The position numbers and the translations under genes are program-made. Under the pieces are notes generated by a model that saw only the letters and a list, made by a program, of their open reading frames with translations, ran no database searches and was not told where the DNA came from. This document shows, piece by piece, positions 1-7,550 of a stretch of 15,171 bases of DNA. Where the stretch lies: NCBI GenBank assembly GCA_017543005.1, contig JAFWEA010000190.1:1-15171 (forward strand), in the 5' to 3' direction. How positions within the stretch are numbered: position 1 is the first letter of the stretch; the number at the start of each line of letters is the position of its first letter. The DNA is from Solobacterium sp. (GTDB lineage: Bacteria > Bacillota_I > Bacilli_A > Erysipelotrichales > Erysipelotrichaceae).

Positions 1-402
1 CGGATAGCGCACCCCGCCGGTTGCCCCGACAACGTTCACACTGGCTGTCGACAGGCCGAGAATCGAGCTGTAAGCCGTAGACGGCAGGCTGCCCGGCGCA
101 AAGCACATGGTCATCACCAGGTAGGTCACATAACCGCTCAGGGCAGAGATGATCGAGGTGGCACTGCCAGCCTTGCGGGTCACCAGACGGATCAGAAACA
201 GCAGCGGGTAATTCGTCACCAGGAACGACCCGATGCGTATCATCGCTTCGGCCAGGGCCAGGATGATCGTGTTGTGCACGCTGATCAATGACGAAAATGC
301 CGGGTTGGACAGCAGATTGCCCAGGCCCAGCAGGAACATCGCCGCGAACAGCACGCCGATGGGGAACTGCAGAACTTCATATAACGAATGCCAGTTGCGC
401 AT
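1..402 (-). CDS. PTS EIIC-like membrane permease, N-terminal part (cut by window edge)
   Basis: The reading frame opens with ATG at 402 and stays open for 134 codons to base 1, so only the N-terminus is present. A CGGAGA ribosome binding site lies 6-7 bases upstream of the start. The protein is very hydrophobic, with segments at about residues 12-30, 39-53, 55-75 and 84-105. An asparagine-proline turn (residues TNYPLLFLI) is followed by a Gly/Ala/Ser-rich helix and a G-Y-V-T-Y stretch. This resembles the core of PTS sugar permease EIIC domains, where N-x-P-hydrophobic precedes an alanine-rich helix ending in GY. Such proteins move and phosphorylate a sugar together with EIIA/EIIB partners, which are not visible here. 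NAD kinase ends 49 bases upstream on the same strand with no terminator between, so co-transcription is likely. The sugar cannot be told, and another multi-pass transporter is possible. Confidence 0.6.
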   Translation of the reverse strand, partial: MRNWHSLYEVLQFPIGVLFAAMFLLGLGNLLSNPAFSSLISVHNTIILALAEAMIRIGSFLVTNYPLLFLIRLVTRKAGSATSIISALSGYVTYLVMTMCFAPGSLPSTAYSSILGLSTASVNVVGATGGVRYP

Positions 403-451
403 GTAATTTCTCCGTTGCCTATTTTATCATCATTGCCGGACCGGCACAAAC

Positions 452-1222
452 TCAGAACAGTGTTTTCAGCCGTTCAAAGTACGAGATCCGCCGGCCCCGC
501 CGTACTCTGACACTGCGGCCCGGGCTCATCCGGACCGTCACGCGCTGAATGTCATCCAGCGGCTGCACGGCATTGTCACTGCCCAGCAGGGCGCCCTGAA
601 AGCTTTCGGCGCGGAATTCGATCTCGGCCGTATTCTTCAGCACCAGCGGCGAACCCAGCGACCGGTAGCGGGAATGATGGATGCCGGAAATCTCGCACAG
701 TTCAATGACCGGCAGCCCTTCCGCCAGCACCGCACCCCGCAGCGACCGGTTGTAGGCCGTGCTGCCCAGCTGCGTGCAGACGCACATGCCGGTGCCCCGG
801 TACGTTTCAAACTTTTCGCCGTTGATATAGATTTCCATGACCTGGGTCCGGGCCGCATTCTCAATGCGGATCTCATTGACCGCATAGGTCCGGCCGCTGG
901 CTGATACGCTCTCCAGCAGCGGCAGCCGCACTTCCTCGGTTTTCCCGTCCAGGAAGACCTGCAGGAACTCCTCCAGCTCGCTTTCCCGGTAATCCGTGCA
1001 GAAGCCCAGCGTTCCGGTGTGCAGGCCATAGAAAGTCACATTTTCCAGCTGGTTCAGATACTGCCGCACCGCATAGAGAAACGTCCCGTCCCCGCCGATG
1101 ACAAAGACGGTCTCCGGGACTTCCGCTTCAACATAGCCGGCCGCGGTCAGCCGCTGCCGGATTTCTTCCTCCAGGGTAGCCGAGTGTTCATCTTTTCTGG
1201 TCACAAAAGCAAATGTATTCAT
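452..1222 (-). CDS. nadK: NAD kinase
   Basis: This cytoplasmic enzyme phosphorylates NAD to NADP, the only de novo source of NADP. The ATP/NAD-binding GGDGTFL motif begins at about residue 43, followed by a TLGF turn, an N-E pair near residue 116 and a GSTAYNRS segment near 153-160. These are the hallmark motifs of the family, and the length of about 256 residues is normal for short Bacillota NadK proteins. The start is uncertain. ATG 1222 places MNTFAFVTRK where family members begin, but it has no Shine-Dalgarno. An in-frame ATG at 1243 adds seven residues and also lacks a good site, sitting beside an inverted repeat (1245-1258). The usual Asp-Gly ahead of the ST(P)xGST segment reads Thr-Gly here, a variant of uncertain meaning. 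The gene is divergent from the lipoprotein gene and is followed closely by the PTS-like gene. Confidence 0.93.
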   Translation of the reverse strand: MNTFAFVTRKDEHSATLEEEIRQRLTAAGYVEAEVPETVFVIGGDGTFLYAVRQYLNQLENVTFYGLHTGTLGFCTDYRESELEEFLQVFLDGKTEEVRLPLLESVSASGRTYAVNEIRIENAARTQVMEIYINGEKFETYRGTGMCVCTQLGSTAYNRSLRGAVLAEGLPVIELCEISGIHHSRYRSLGSPLVLKNTAEIEFRAESFQGALLGSDNAVQPLDDIQRVTVRMSPGRSVRVRRGRRISYFERLKTLF

Positions 1223-1288
1223 ATGCAAAAGTATACTACACATCCCGGGATTTCCCGGCTTTTCATTGACTGACGGAAGTTTTTTTCA

Positions 1289-1318
1289 TTTATTTATGTG
1301 TTTATGTCCTTATATAAT
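1289..1318 (+). promoter_or_regulatory. Candidate promoter of the lipoprotein gene
   Basis: A perfect -10 hexamer TATAAT lies at 1313-1318, with a weak -35 TTTATT at 1289-1294 (18-base spacer). The predicted start leaves a very short leader before the GGAGGA site at 1325-1330. The AT-rich block also reads TATTAT on the other strand, so it could serve the divergent nadK as well. This is a motif match only. Confidence 0.4.
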
Positions 1319-1337
1319 ATGTATGGAGGAAAGAACA

Positions 1338-2216
1338 ATGAAAAAACAATTTTTACTCTCTGCCGCCCTGGCCGTTGTCCTGGCCGGCTGCGGATCCAAG
1401 GCTCCGGAGAAGCTCAACATCACCGGTTACTATGAAATGACCGGCATGGTCAACGGCGGCGAAGCGATGGACCAGGCAACCTTCGACCAGGTGAAGGAAA
1501 TGGGTTTGCCCCTTTGCATGGATGTCTACGAAGACGGTACTGCCGAGCTGAATGTTCTGGGTGACATTACCGAACTGACTTATGACGTGGATGCCATGAA
1601 ATTCTATATTGACAAGGAAGAACTGGATTTCACCTATGAAGAAGGTGTCCTCACCCTCACACAGAATGATGATTCCCTGACCTTCGTACTGGCTGACAAA
1701 CCGGCGTCTACCCCGACCCCGGCTGCCGCGTGGCCGGAAGACACCGGCGCCGCAAAACGGGCCGGCATGGCCGACATCGGCTTCTTCAACCTGCCGGAAA
1801 ACTGGGTGGATGAGAGTGAAACCGATGATCCGAACGCCATCACCCTGCATTACTGGTCTGCCGACGGCACTTACAGCGTCATGGCTTATAGTTACAGAAA
1901 AGATGAATGGGAACCGTTCGGCAGCCAGTTCGGCGAGGTCTCTACCTGGATTGACCAGACAGCCAGAACAACCGCTTCCGATTATGCCGACATACTGAAC
2001 AGTGAAATCTATGATCTGCCGGTCTTCATTGCCGGATATGAGGGCAGCCGGGCTGACCTGACGTTCAATGACGATTCCGCCCTGACCAACATCATCTTCA
2101 AGGATGACGCCGAAACAATTCATATTCTTACTTTTGAAACATTCACTGCGGACGCCTGCGCCCACATGGATGATCTCATCAATTATGTGGTTGACAGCTT
2201 CTCGGTCACTCAGTAA
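1338..2216 (+). CDS. Two-domain lipoprotein of unknown function
   Basis: The start is ATG 1338, seven bases after GGAGGA. An in-frame ATG at 1266 is upstream of the promoter and can be ignored. The 292-residue product opens with a short basic n-region, a hydrophobic core and a lipobox LAGC with Cys18, so it should be lipidated by Lgt, cut by Lsp and anchored on the outer face of the membrane. Residues about 27-118 look like a small beta-rich domain (alternating strands, many D/E, Y-Y-E-M-T near 31). This pattern is often seen in Bacillota lipoproteins of no known role. A Pro/Thr/Ala linker (about 121-135) leads to a second domain (145-292) with NLPENW near 151 and aromatic-rich strands. No catalytic motif is recognised. 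The protein is strongly acidic. A terminator follows at once, so it appears monocistronic. Confidence 0.85.
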   Translation: MKKQFLLSAALAVVLAGCGSKAPEKLNITGYYEMTGMVNGGEAMDQATFDQVKEMGLPLCMDVYEDGTAELNVLGDITELTYDVDAMKFYIDKEELDFTYEEGVLTLTQNDDSLTFVLADKPASTPTPAAAWPEDTGAAKRAGMADIGFFNLPENWVDESETDDPNAITLHYWSADGTYSVMAYSYRKDEWEPFGSQFGEVSTWIDQTARTTASDYADILNSEIYDLPVFIAGYEGSRADLTFNDDSALTNIIFKDDAETIHILTFETFTADACAHMDDLINYVVDSFSVTQ

Positions 2217-2222
2217 TTCCTT

Positions 2223-2249
2223 CGGCTCCGGTTTTCCGGGGCCGTTTTT
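2223..2249 (+). terminator. Intrinsic terminator after the lipoprotein gene
   Basis: Stem arms CGGCTCCGG (2223-2231) and CCGGGGCCG (2236-2244) pair over nine positions, including one T-G wobble, around a TTTT loop. A run of five T follows at 2245-2249. It begins six bases past the stop codon. Confidence 0.85.
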
Positions 2250-2281
2250 CATTCTTTGTGAGCACAGCGGCATGAACCCGC

Positions 2282-2287
2282 TATAAT
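2282..2287 (+). promoter_or_regulatory. -10 element upstream of glmU
   Basis: A perfect TATAAT lies between the lipoprotein terminator and the glmU ribosome binding site (GGAGG at 2296-2300). The -35 is poor: the nearest match is TTGTGA at 2256-2261 with an overlong 20-base spacer. Position after a terminator supports a real promoter, but the -35 is unconvincing. Confidence 0.4.
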
Positions 2288-2310
2288 AGCGGGGTGGAGG
2301 AATTCATGAT

Positions 2311-3303
2311 ATGAAAAACGCAATTGTACTGGCGGCCGGCAAGGGAACCCGCATGCACTCGGATGTGCCGAAGGTGTTGCACAAGGTCTGCGGCATGCCC
2401 ATGGCGGAAGTCATTGTCAAAATGCTGAAACAGGCCGGCACCGACCGGATTGTGGCCGTGACCGGCTTTGGCCATGAGCTGGTTGAAGCAGCGCTGGCCG
2501 GTCAGTGTGAATTTGCCCTGCAGGAACCGCAGCTGGGCACCGGGCACGCCGTCATGCAGGCCCGCCAGCTGGCTGAGGACGACGGGCTGACCCTGGTGGT
2601 CAACGGCGATGCGCCCTGCCTGAAGCCGGAAACGCTGAACCGGCTCTATGATGCCCTGAGCGATGCTGATATGGCGGTGCTGACCGTCTCGCTGGATCAG
2701 CCGGGGGCCTATGGCCGCATTGTGCGCAAGGCCGACGGCAGTCTGGACAAAATCGTCGAGTTCAAGGACTGCACGGAAGAAGAAAAAGCCATCCGGGAAG
2801 TCAACGCCGGTTTCTATGCGTTCCGCAACCGTGCCCTGTTTGATCATCTGGGCGAACTGTCCGACAACAATGCCCAGAAGGAATACTATATCACCGACAT
2901 GGTCCAGATCCTGCTCGGTCATGGCCTGCGGGTAGCGGCCGTCGAGTCGGATGACCCGGAAGAAGTGCGCGGCGTCAACGACAATGCCGAACTGGCCAAA
3001 GCCGCAAAGATCCTGCAGCACCGCATCAACACCGCCTGGATGAAGAAAGGCGTCACCATCACCGACCCGGAAACGGCCTACATCGGCCCCGATGTCATTA
3101 TCGGCAAAGATGTCACCATCGGCCCCGGTGTCACCCTGTACGGCAGCACTTCCATCGGCGACCGCTCGGTCATCATGCCGGGCTGTCAGCTGACTGATAC
3201 CGCTGTCGGAACAGACTGCACCGTCCATACCTCGGTTATCTGCGGACGTACCCTTGCAGATAAAACCATAATTCAGCCTTATACTTATCTTCGAAATCAT
3301 TGA
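2311..3303 (+). CDS. glmU: UDP-GlcNAc pyrophosphorylase, GlmU lacking the acetyltransferase half
   Basis: The N-terminal domain (about 1-225) is a clear GlmU uridyltransferase, making UDP-GlcNAc from UTP and GlcNAc-1-phosphate for wall synthesis. It shows the nucleotide-binding LAAGKGTRM motif (7-15), VPKVLHK, the QLGTGHAV motif near 75-82, NGDAP near 99-103 and YYITD near 193. A left-handed beta-helix begins near 252 (repeats such as IGPDVIIGKDVTIGPGV), but the protein stops at residue 330 right after PYTYLR. Normal GlmU is about 455 residues. The missing part carries the acetyl-CoA site and the catalytic His/Lys/Tyr/Asn, so GlcN-1-P acetylation should be absent. No continuation is visible downstream in another frame, so this is a clean end and not an obvious frameshift. 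The start is ATG 2311, ten bases after GGAGG; ATG 2306 reads Met-Ile-stop and is a decoy. prs follows after 60 bases, a classic Bacillota pairing. Confidence 0.92.
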   Translation: MKNAIVLAAGKGTRMHSDVPKVLHKVCGMPMAEVIVKMLKQAGTDRIVAVTGFGHELVEAALAGQCEFALQEPQLGTGHAVMQARQLAEDDGLTLVVNGDAPCLKPETLNRLYDALSDADMAVLTVSLDQPGAYGRIVRKADGSLDKIVEFKDCTEEEKAIREVNAGFYAFRNRALFDHLGELSDNNAQKEYYITDMVQILLGHGLRVAAVESDDPEEVRGVNDNAELAKAAKILQHRINTAWMKKGVTITDPETAYIGPDVIIGKDVTIGPGVTLYGSTSIGDRSVIMPGCQLTDTAVGTDCTVHTSVICGRTLADKTIIQPYTYLRNH

Positions 3304-3310
3304 TTTTCTT

Positions 3311-3339
3311 ATGGCATTATCCGCACATACCTGTAAAAT
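3311..3339 (+). promoter_or_regulatory. Possible internal promoter for prs
   Basis: Hexamers ATGGCA (3311-3316) and TAAAAT (3334-3339) are spaced by 17 bases in the glmU-prs gap. Each matches the consensus only in part. No terminator lies in the gap, so read-through from glmU is also expected. Confidence 0.35.
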
Positions 3340-3363
3340 AGATGTTGTCAAAGGGGAAATGAC

Positions 3364-4332
3364 ATGGACAAAGAAACGATTATTTTCGCATTAACCTCCA
3401 GCAATGAACTGGCCCGGAAGATTGCCGACAGTCTCCGGCTCCCGCTCGGCCAGATCCAGGTCGATCACTTCGCCGACGGAGAAATCCTCGTCACACCGAA
3501 GGAAACGGTCCGCGGCCGCTCCGTCTTCGTGATCCAGTCCACCTGCCCGCCGGTCACCGAGCGGCTGATGGAAGTCCTGGTCTGCATCGATGCCCTGCGC
3601 CGTGCTTCGGCCCGGGAAATCAATGTCATCATGCCGTATTACGGTTATGCCAGACAGGACCGCAAGGCCAGCCCGCGCCAGCCGATCACAGCCAAGCTCG
3701 TCGCCGATCTGATCCAGACCGCCGGCGCTGACCGGGTTGTCACGGTTGACCTGCACGCCGCCCAGATCCAGGGTTTCTTCAATATCCCGACCGATGATCT
3801 GACCGCCGTGCCGCTGCTGTCCTACTATTTCACAGGGGATGAATTCAAGAATCAGAACCTGGTGGTTGTCTCACCGGATCACGGCGGTGTCGTCAGAGCC
3901 CGCCGCATGGCTGAAATCCTCAACGCGCCGATCGCCATCGTCGACAAGCGCCGTCCGCGGGCCAACGAAGTCGAAGCCCAGTCGGTCATCGGTGACATCG
4001 AAGGCAAGACCTGCATCGTTGTGGATGACATCTGTGATACAGCCGGATCGCTCGTTGCGGCCTGCAAGATCCTGAAAGAACACGGGGCCGGCGATATCTA
4101 CACCGCCATCACCCACGGTGTCTTCTCGCGGGATGCCCTGGAGAAGATCGAAAATTCCGTCATCAAGCAGATGGTCGTCACCGACACCATCCCGCTGCCG
4201 GAAAATTTCCTTGAGAGAACACACAAGATTCAGCAGGTATCCATCGCCGATATGATTTCGGATACCATCGATGCCATCTCGAACCACAAGTCGGTGGCCA
4301 AGGTCTATCAGAGATACGACAAAAAGAAGTAA
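3364..4332 (+). CDS. prs: Ribose-phosphate pyrophosphokinase (PRPP synthetase)
   Basis: This cytoplasmic enzyme transfers pyrophosphate from ATP to ribose-5-phosphate, giving PRPP for purines, pyrimidines, NAD, histidine and tryptophan. Visible signatures are the FADGE segment (36-40), the YGYARQDRKASPRQPITAKL block (93-112), metal-binding Asp129-Leu-His131 in VDLHAAQIQGFF, the Lys195-Arg-Arg of the flexible catalytic loop, and the PRPP-binding VVDDICDTAGS (219-229). At 322 residues it matches class I enzymes (about 315). The start ATG 3364 follows a GGGGAAATGAC site. It is placed 60 bases after glmU. Both supply activated precursors, and this pair is known from other Bacillota (for example gcaD-prs in Bacillus). 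A strong terminator closes the unit. Confidence 0.97.
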   Translation: MDKETIIFALTSSNELARKIADSLRLPLGQIQVDHFADGEILVTPKETVRGRSVFVIQSTCPPVTERLMEVLVCIDALRRASAREINVIMPYYGYARQDRKASPRQPITAKLVADLIQTAGADRVVTVDLHAAQIQGFFNIPTDDLTAVPLLSYYFTGDEFKNQNLVVVSPDHGGVVRARRMAEILNAPIAIVDKRRPRANEVEAQSVIGDIEGKTCIVVDDICDTAGSLVAACKILKEHGAGDIYTAITHGVFSRDALEKIENSVIKQMVVTDTIPLPENFLERTHKIQQVSIADMISDTIDAISNHKSVAKVYQRYDKKK

Positions 4333-4343
4333 TCGTTCCATAC

Positions 4344-4373
4344 AAAACCGCTCATCTGTCATGAGCGTTTTTT
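4344..4373 (+). terminator. Intrinsic terminator after prs
   Basis: Perfect 7-bp stem CGCTCAT (4349-4355) / ATGAGCG (4361-4367) with loop CTGTC, followed by six T (4368-4373) and preceded by AAAA (4344-4347), which could extend the stem. Confidence 0.88.
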
Positions 4374-4396
4374 GTCATTTCCGCAGGTCCGTTTCA

Positions 4397-4425
4397 TTTT
4401 CAGTTTGCCGAATCTGCCATATAAT
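4397..4425 (+). promoter_or_regulatory. Promoter of the C11 peptidase gene
   Basis: TTTTCA (4397-4402) and a perfect TATAAT (4420-4425) are separated by the ideal 17 bases, between the prs terminator and the AGGAGG site at 4442-4447. The same TTTTCA/17/TATAAT arrangement is seen before the glutaredoxin-like gene at the right end. Confidence 0.55.
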
Positions 4426-4454
4426 ATAGACACAGATTTTCAGGAGGTACATCA

Positions 4455-6953
4455 ATGACCAACAGACCTCACTCCCGCAAGCGCGGGGAAGCGACTTCCT
4501 CGGGAAGCGTTAACAGACGCGGCGATGGCCTGAATTCAGGCCGGGTCGGAAGAGATTCCGGCCGCACCGGCAACTCCCTGAACAACGGCCGTGAACAGGC
4601 TCACCAGGACCGCCGGGATACAAATGACCGGGATACCTTCAACCGCACCCCGGTCCAGCGCGGCATGATGGGCGGCGGCTCTAACTACAGCCGGCGGCGC
4701 CGCGGCGGTGGCGGCGGCATCATCCGCATCATCGTCTTTATCCTGCTGGTCCTGCTTGTCATGAACATGTTCGGCAGCTGCAGCAGCAGTTACACGTCGT
4801 CCACCACGCCGGCCCCGGCCCCCAAGACCCCGGTGCCGACCCAGACGACAGCCAATGTACTGACCGGATACAACCCGCCGACCACAACCTATACCCAGGT
4901 TGACTCGGAAGAGCTCAATACCACCGAAGTCAGCGGCGTGCGCGAAAAGTTCACGAAGCTGAAGGGCAACGGCCAGGATACCGTCACCATCATGATTTAC
5001 ATGTGCGGTTCCGACCTGGAAACCAATTACGGCATGGCCACCTCGGACCTGAACGAAATGCTGTACGCCGATCAGGCCGACAACGTCAATATCGTCGTTG
5101 AGACCGGCGGCGCCCGGAAGTGGAACAACTCCGTGATCTCCAACCGGGTCAATGAACGGTACAAGATCATGTCCGGCCGGCAGATTGCCCGCCTGGCTTC
5201 GCTGGATGACCGGACCATGTCCGACCCGGCCAACCTGACTGATTTCATCCGGTTCAGTGCCCAGAACTTCCCGGCCGACCGGTATATGCTCATCCTGTGG
5301 GATCACGGCGGCGGATCGGTCACCGGTTACTGCCATGACCAGAAGCACACCGGCACCACCATGACCGTACCGAAGATTGCCAAGGCCCTCGGTGATTCCG
5401 GCATCAAGTTCGATATCGTCGGCTTCGACGCCTGCCTGATGGCCAATGCGGAAACCGCGGTTGCGGTCGCCCCGTATGCGGACTACCTGCTCGCTTCGGA
5501 AGAAACCGAACCGGGCACCGGCTGGTACTACACGAACTGGCTGAGCCGGCTGGCTGCGAACACATCCATGCCGACCACCGAATTGGGCAAGCAGATCATC
5601 GACGACTTCATCATCCAGTCGGCCCGCACCTCCAGCCGGGACAAGACTTCCCTGTCCCTGGTTGACCTGGCCGAATTCGATGCGGTTGTCCCGACTGCCC
5701 TGAAGAACTTTGCCGTGGAAATCAACACGGATATCGAACAGGAAAACTATCAGCCGATTGCGGATGCCCGCTATGTCACCAAGGAATTTGCCCAGTCCAC
5801 CCGGATTGACCAGATTGATATCGTGCACTTCTGCCAGAATCTCAATTCTCCGGAATCCCTGGCCCTGGCGGAAGCGGTGCAGTCCTGCGTGAAGTACAAC
5901 CGCACCAACAACATGAACAATGCCTACGGCATGAGCATCTACTTCCCGTATTCCTCGCTGAAATCCGTCTCGGTCATGTCCGGCATCTATGAGAATATCG
6001 GCATGTCCGAATACGGCAGCGCCGTCCGTTCCTTTGCCGGTCTGCAGGCCGGCGGCCAACTTGTCACCGGCACCGGGCAGAACAACCTGTTCAACATCCT
6101 CGGCGGCAGCGGCTCCTACAGCGGCTCTTCCACCCAGACCATTTCCAGTGAGGACATCCTGAACCTGCTGATGGGCACCACCCAGGCCCCGGCACAGTCC
6201 AGTTCCTACGGCAACTCCCTGAACAGCCTGCTGGGCGGCGGGAGTATCTCCACGGAAGACATCATGCTGCAGCTGATCTCCGGCATGCTGTCCAACCGGG
6301 CCAACGTCGTTGATACAAGCGAGCTGGAACTGACCGAAGTCAACGGTCACAAGGTTGTTTCCCTGAGCGAGGAAACCTGGGCCCTGATCCGTTCCATCGA
6401 ACAGAGTGTCTTCGTTGATGACGGCACCGGCTATATCGACATGGGTCTGGACAATGTCTTCGACTTCGACGAAGCCGGCAACCTGCTGGCCGAATATGAC
6501 GGCAACTGGATGTCATTGGATGACAACCCGGTCGCCTACTACATGATCAGCGATGAATATGTCGATGACAGCAACTACCGCACCACCGGCTATGTGCCGT
6601 GCCTGGTCAATGACCAGAAGGCCCACCTGCTGATCGAATTCACCCCGGAGAATCCGGACGGTGTCGTATACGGCGTCCAGAATGTCTATGATGACGGCGT
6701 GGAAGCCAGAATCTACCAGCTGGTCGTTGATGATGAGGAACATGACGCCGATGTCATCACCTTCATCGCCGACTACTACGATTACCAGAACAATTTCGAT
6801 GATGTCTATAAGATCAGCGATCCGATCCCCTATGACGGTGAGCTGACCGTCGGCACCTTCCACATCGCCGGCCAGGGCACACTGTTCGGATATCGGCTGA
6901 CCGATATCTACAACACCGAGCTGCGCACCCCGATGCAGACTTACAGCGAATAA
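4455..6953 (+). CDS. Membrane-anchored clostripain-family (C11) cysteine peptidase
   Basis: The start follows AGGAGG by seven bases. The 832-residue protein begins with about 85 residues rich in Arg, Gly, Ser, Asn and Asp, then one hydrophobic segment (about 89-106), then a Ser/Thr/Pro-rich linker (110-150). That layout suggests a type II anchor with the bulk outside the cell. The peptidase domain spans about 174-560. TIMIYMCGSDLE starts it, His284 in LWDHGGG and Cys327 in GFDACLMA form the C11 catalytic dyad, and SEETEPGTGW follows. C11 enzymes such as clostripain and PmC11 cut after Arg/Lys and often self-process; the specificity here is inferred. A Gly/Ser/Gln-rich insert (about 554-620) holds two similar segments (ISSEDILNLLMG and ISTEDIMLQLISG). 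An acidic C-terminal region of about 200 residues has no recognised domain. The gene is flanked by terminators and so is monocistronic. Confidence 0.9.
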   Translation: MTNRPHSRKRGEATSSGSVNRRGDGLNSGRVGRDSGRTGNSLNNGREQAHQDRRDTNDRDTFNRTPVQRGMMGGGSNYSRRRRGGGGGIIRIIVFILLVLLVMNMFGSCSSSYTSSTTPAPAPKTPVPTQTTANVLTGYNPPTTTYTQVDSEELNTTEVSGVREKFTKLKGNGQDTVTIMIYMCGSDLETNYGMATSDLNEMLYADQADNVNIVVETGGARKWNNSVISNRVNERYKIMSGRQIARLASLDDRTMSDPANLTDFIRFSAQNFPADRYMLILWDHGGGSVTGYCHDQKHTGTTMTVPKIAKALGDSGIKFDIVGFDACLMANAETAVAVAPYADYLLASEETEPGTGWYYTNWLSRLAANTSMPTTELGKQIIDDFIIQSARTSSRDKTSLSLVDLAEFDAVVPTALKNFAVEINTDIEQENYQPIADARYVTKEFAQSTRIDQIDIVHFCQNLNSPESLALAEAVQSCVKYNRTNNMNNAYGMSIYFPYSSLKSVSVMSGIYENIGMSEYGSAVRSFAGLQAGGQLVTGTGQNNLFNILGGSGSYSGSSTQTISSEDILNLLMGTTQAPAQSSSYGNSLNSLLGGGSISTEDIMLQLISGMLSNRANVVDTSELELTEVNGHKVVSLSEETWALIRSIEQSVFVDDGTGYIDMGLDNVFDFDEAGNLLAEYDGNWMSLDDNPVAYYMISDEYVDDSNYRTTGYVPCLVNDQKAHLLIEFTPENPDGVVYGVQNVYDDGVEARIYQLVVDDEEHDADVITFIADYYDYQNNFDDVYKISDPIPYDGELTVGTFHIAGQGTLFGYRLTDIYNTELRTPMQTYSE

Positions 6954-6961
6954 AACACATA

Positions 6962-6990
6962 CGATCCTGCCCAGTGCAGGATCGTTTTTT
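6962..6990 (+). terminator. Intrinsic terminator after the C11 peptidase gene
   Basis: Perfect 9-bp stem CGATCCTGC (6962-6970) / GCAGGATCG (6976-6984), loop CCAGT, then six T (6985-6990). It begins nine bases past the stop codon. Confidence 0.92.
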
Positions 6991-7033
6991 CATTTCCGCA
7001 ATATGCTAAACTATGCTCAGGAGGAATCCCGAT

Positions 7034-7510
7034 ATGTTCAGAGAAATGCGCAGATTCAAACAGCAGATCACGACCGAAGAGTGCATCGAAGTGCTCAAAA
7101 AGGGCAAGCGCGGCGTGCTCAGCGTCCTCGGTGATGATGATTATCCATATGGTATTCCGGTCGATTATCTCTATGACGAGGAAAGCGGCAATATTTACTT
7201 CCATGGCGCCCCGGTCGGTCACAAGATCGACGCCATCACCAGGCATGACAAGGTCTGCTTCACCATCTTCGACAACGAGGAATTCCGGGAAGGTGACTGG
7301 GCTGCCTGGGTCCGCAGCATCATCGTCTTCGGCCGGGCCACGGTCATTGAAGACTATGACAAGCGGCTCGCAGTCGTCCGCCGCATCGGCCTGAAGTACT
7401 ATCCGACCGTTGCCGAAGTGGATGAGGAAATGGCTGTCGCTGCCCACCGGGTCGCCGCCATTGAACTGAAGCCGGAGCACATCACCGGCAAACTGGTGCA
7501 CGAGAAATAA
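7034..7510 (+). CDS. Pyridoxamine 5'-phosphate oxidase-like (NimA-type) flavin-binding protein
   Basis: The start is ATG 7034, eight bases after AGGAGGA (7019-7025). An in-frame ATG at 7013 lies just upstream of the ribosome binding site and is unlikely. The 158-residue product has the FREMRR start and the EECIEVLKKGKRGVLSV segment typical of the Nim/PPOX split-barrel family. It continues with YPYGIPVDYLYD and IYFHGAPVGHKIDAI (His near 61), the part that forms the flavin-binding barrel. Members bind FMN or related cofactors and are annotated as 5-nitroimidazole reductases or PPOX-family proteins. True pyridoxamine phosphate oxidase activity is unlikely. The substrate is unknown. The gene stands alone between two terminators and is convergent with the GntR gene. 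Confidence 0.82.
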   Translation: MFREMRRFKQQITTEECIEVLKKGKRGVLSVLGDDDYPYGIPVDYLYDEESGNIYFHGAPVGHKIDAITRHDKVCFTIFDNEEFREGDWAAWVRSIIVFGRATVIEDYDKRLAVVRRIGLKYYPTVAEVDEEMAVAAHRVAAIELKPEHITGKLVHEK

Positions 7511-7516
7511 AAACAG

Positions 7517-7550
7517 CGGATCTCCCCTCATTGGAGAGATCCGTTTTTTT
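7517..7550. terminator. Shared bidirectional terminator between convergent genes
   Basis: Stem arms CGGATCTC (7517-7524) and GAGATCCG (7536-7543) are followed on the plus strand by seven T (7544-7550). On the minus strand the hairpin is followed by CTG and five T. The inner pair at 7525/7535 is a C-A mismatch in the plus transcript but a G-U wobble in the minus transcript, so the minus hairpin is longer (11 bp). It serves both the PPOX gene and the dehydratase operon, and it touches the GntR stop codon. Confidence 0.82.

Noticed and set aside
434..446. TGCCGG/CCGGCA inverted repeat between nadK and the PTS-like gene
   Set aside because: The arms leave almost no loop and no T-run follows on the minus strand, so it does not look like a terminator.
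2281..3351. 356-residue minus-strand frame across glmU
   Set aside because: Antisense shadow of a clear glmU gene, running over its promoter, with no supporting signals.
4376..4385. CATTTCCGCA, also present at 6991-7000, both just after terminators
   Set aside because: Only two copies, ten bases long, at different distances from the next promoter; chance is an adequate explanation.
4752..4787. Possible lipobox (FGSC, Cys109) after the peptidase membrane segment
   Set aside because: The residues before the Cys do not fit the L-A/S-G/A-C pattern and the n-region would be about 85 residues, far too long for a lipoprotein signal.
4536..6350. 604-residue open frame on the minus strand opposite the C11 peptidase gene
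   Set aside because: It is a shadow of the peptidase codon bias, low in domain-like features, with no ribosome binding site; the plus-strand gene has catalytic motifs, a promoter and a terminator.
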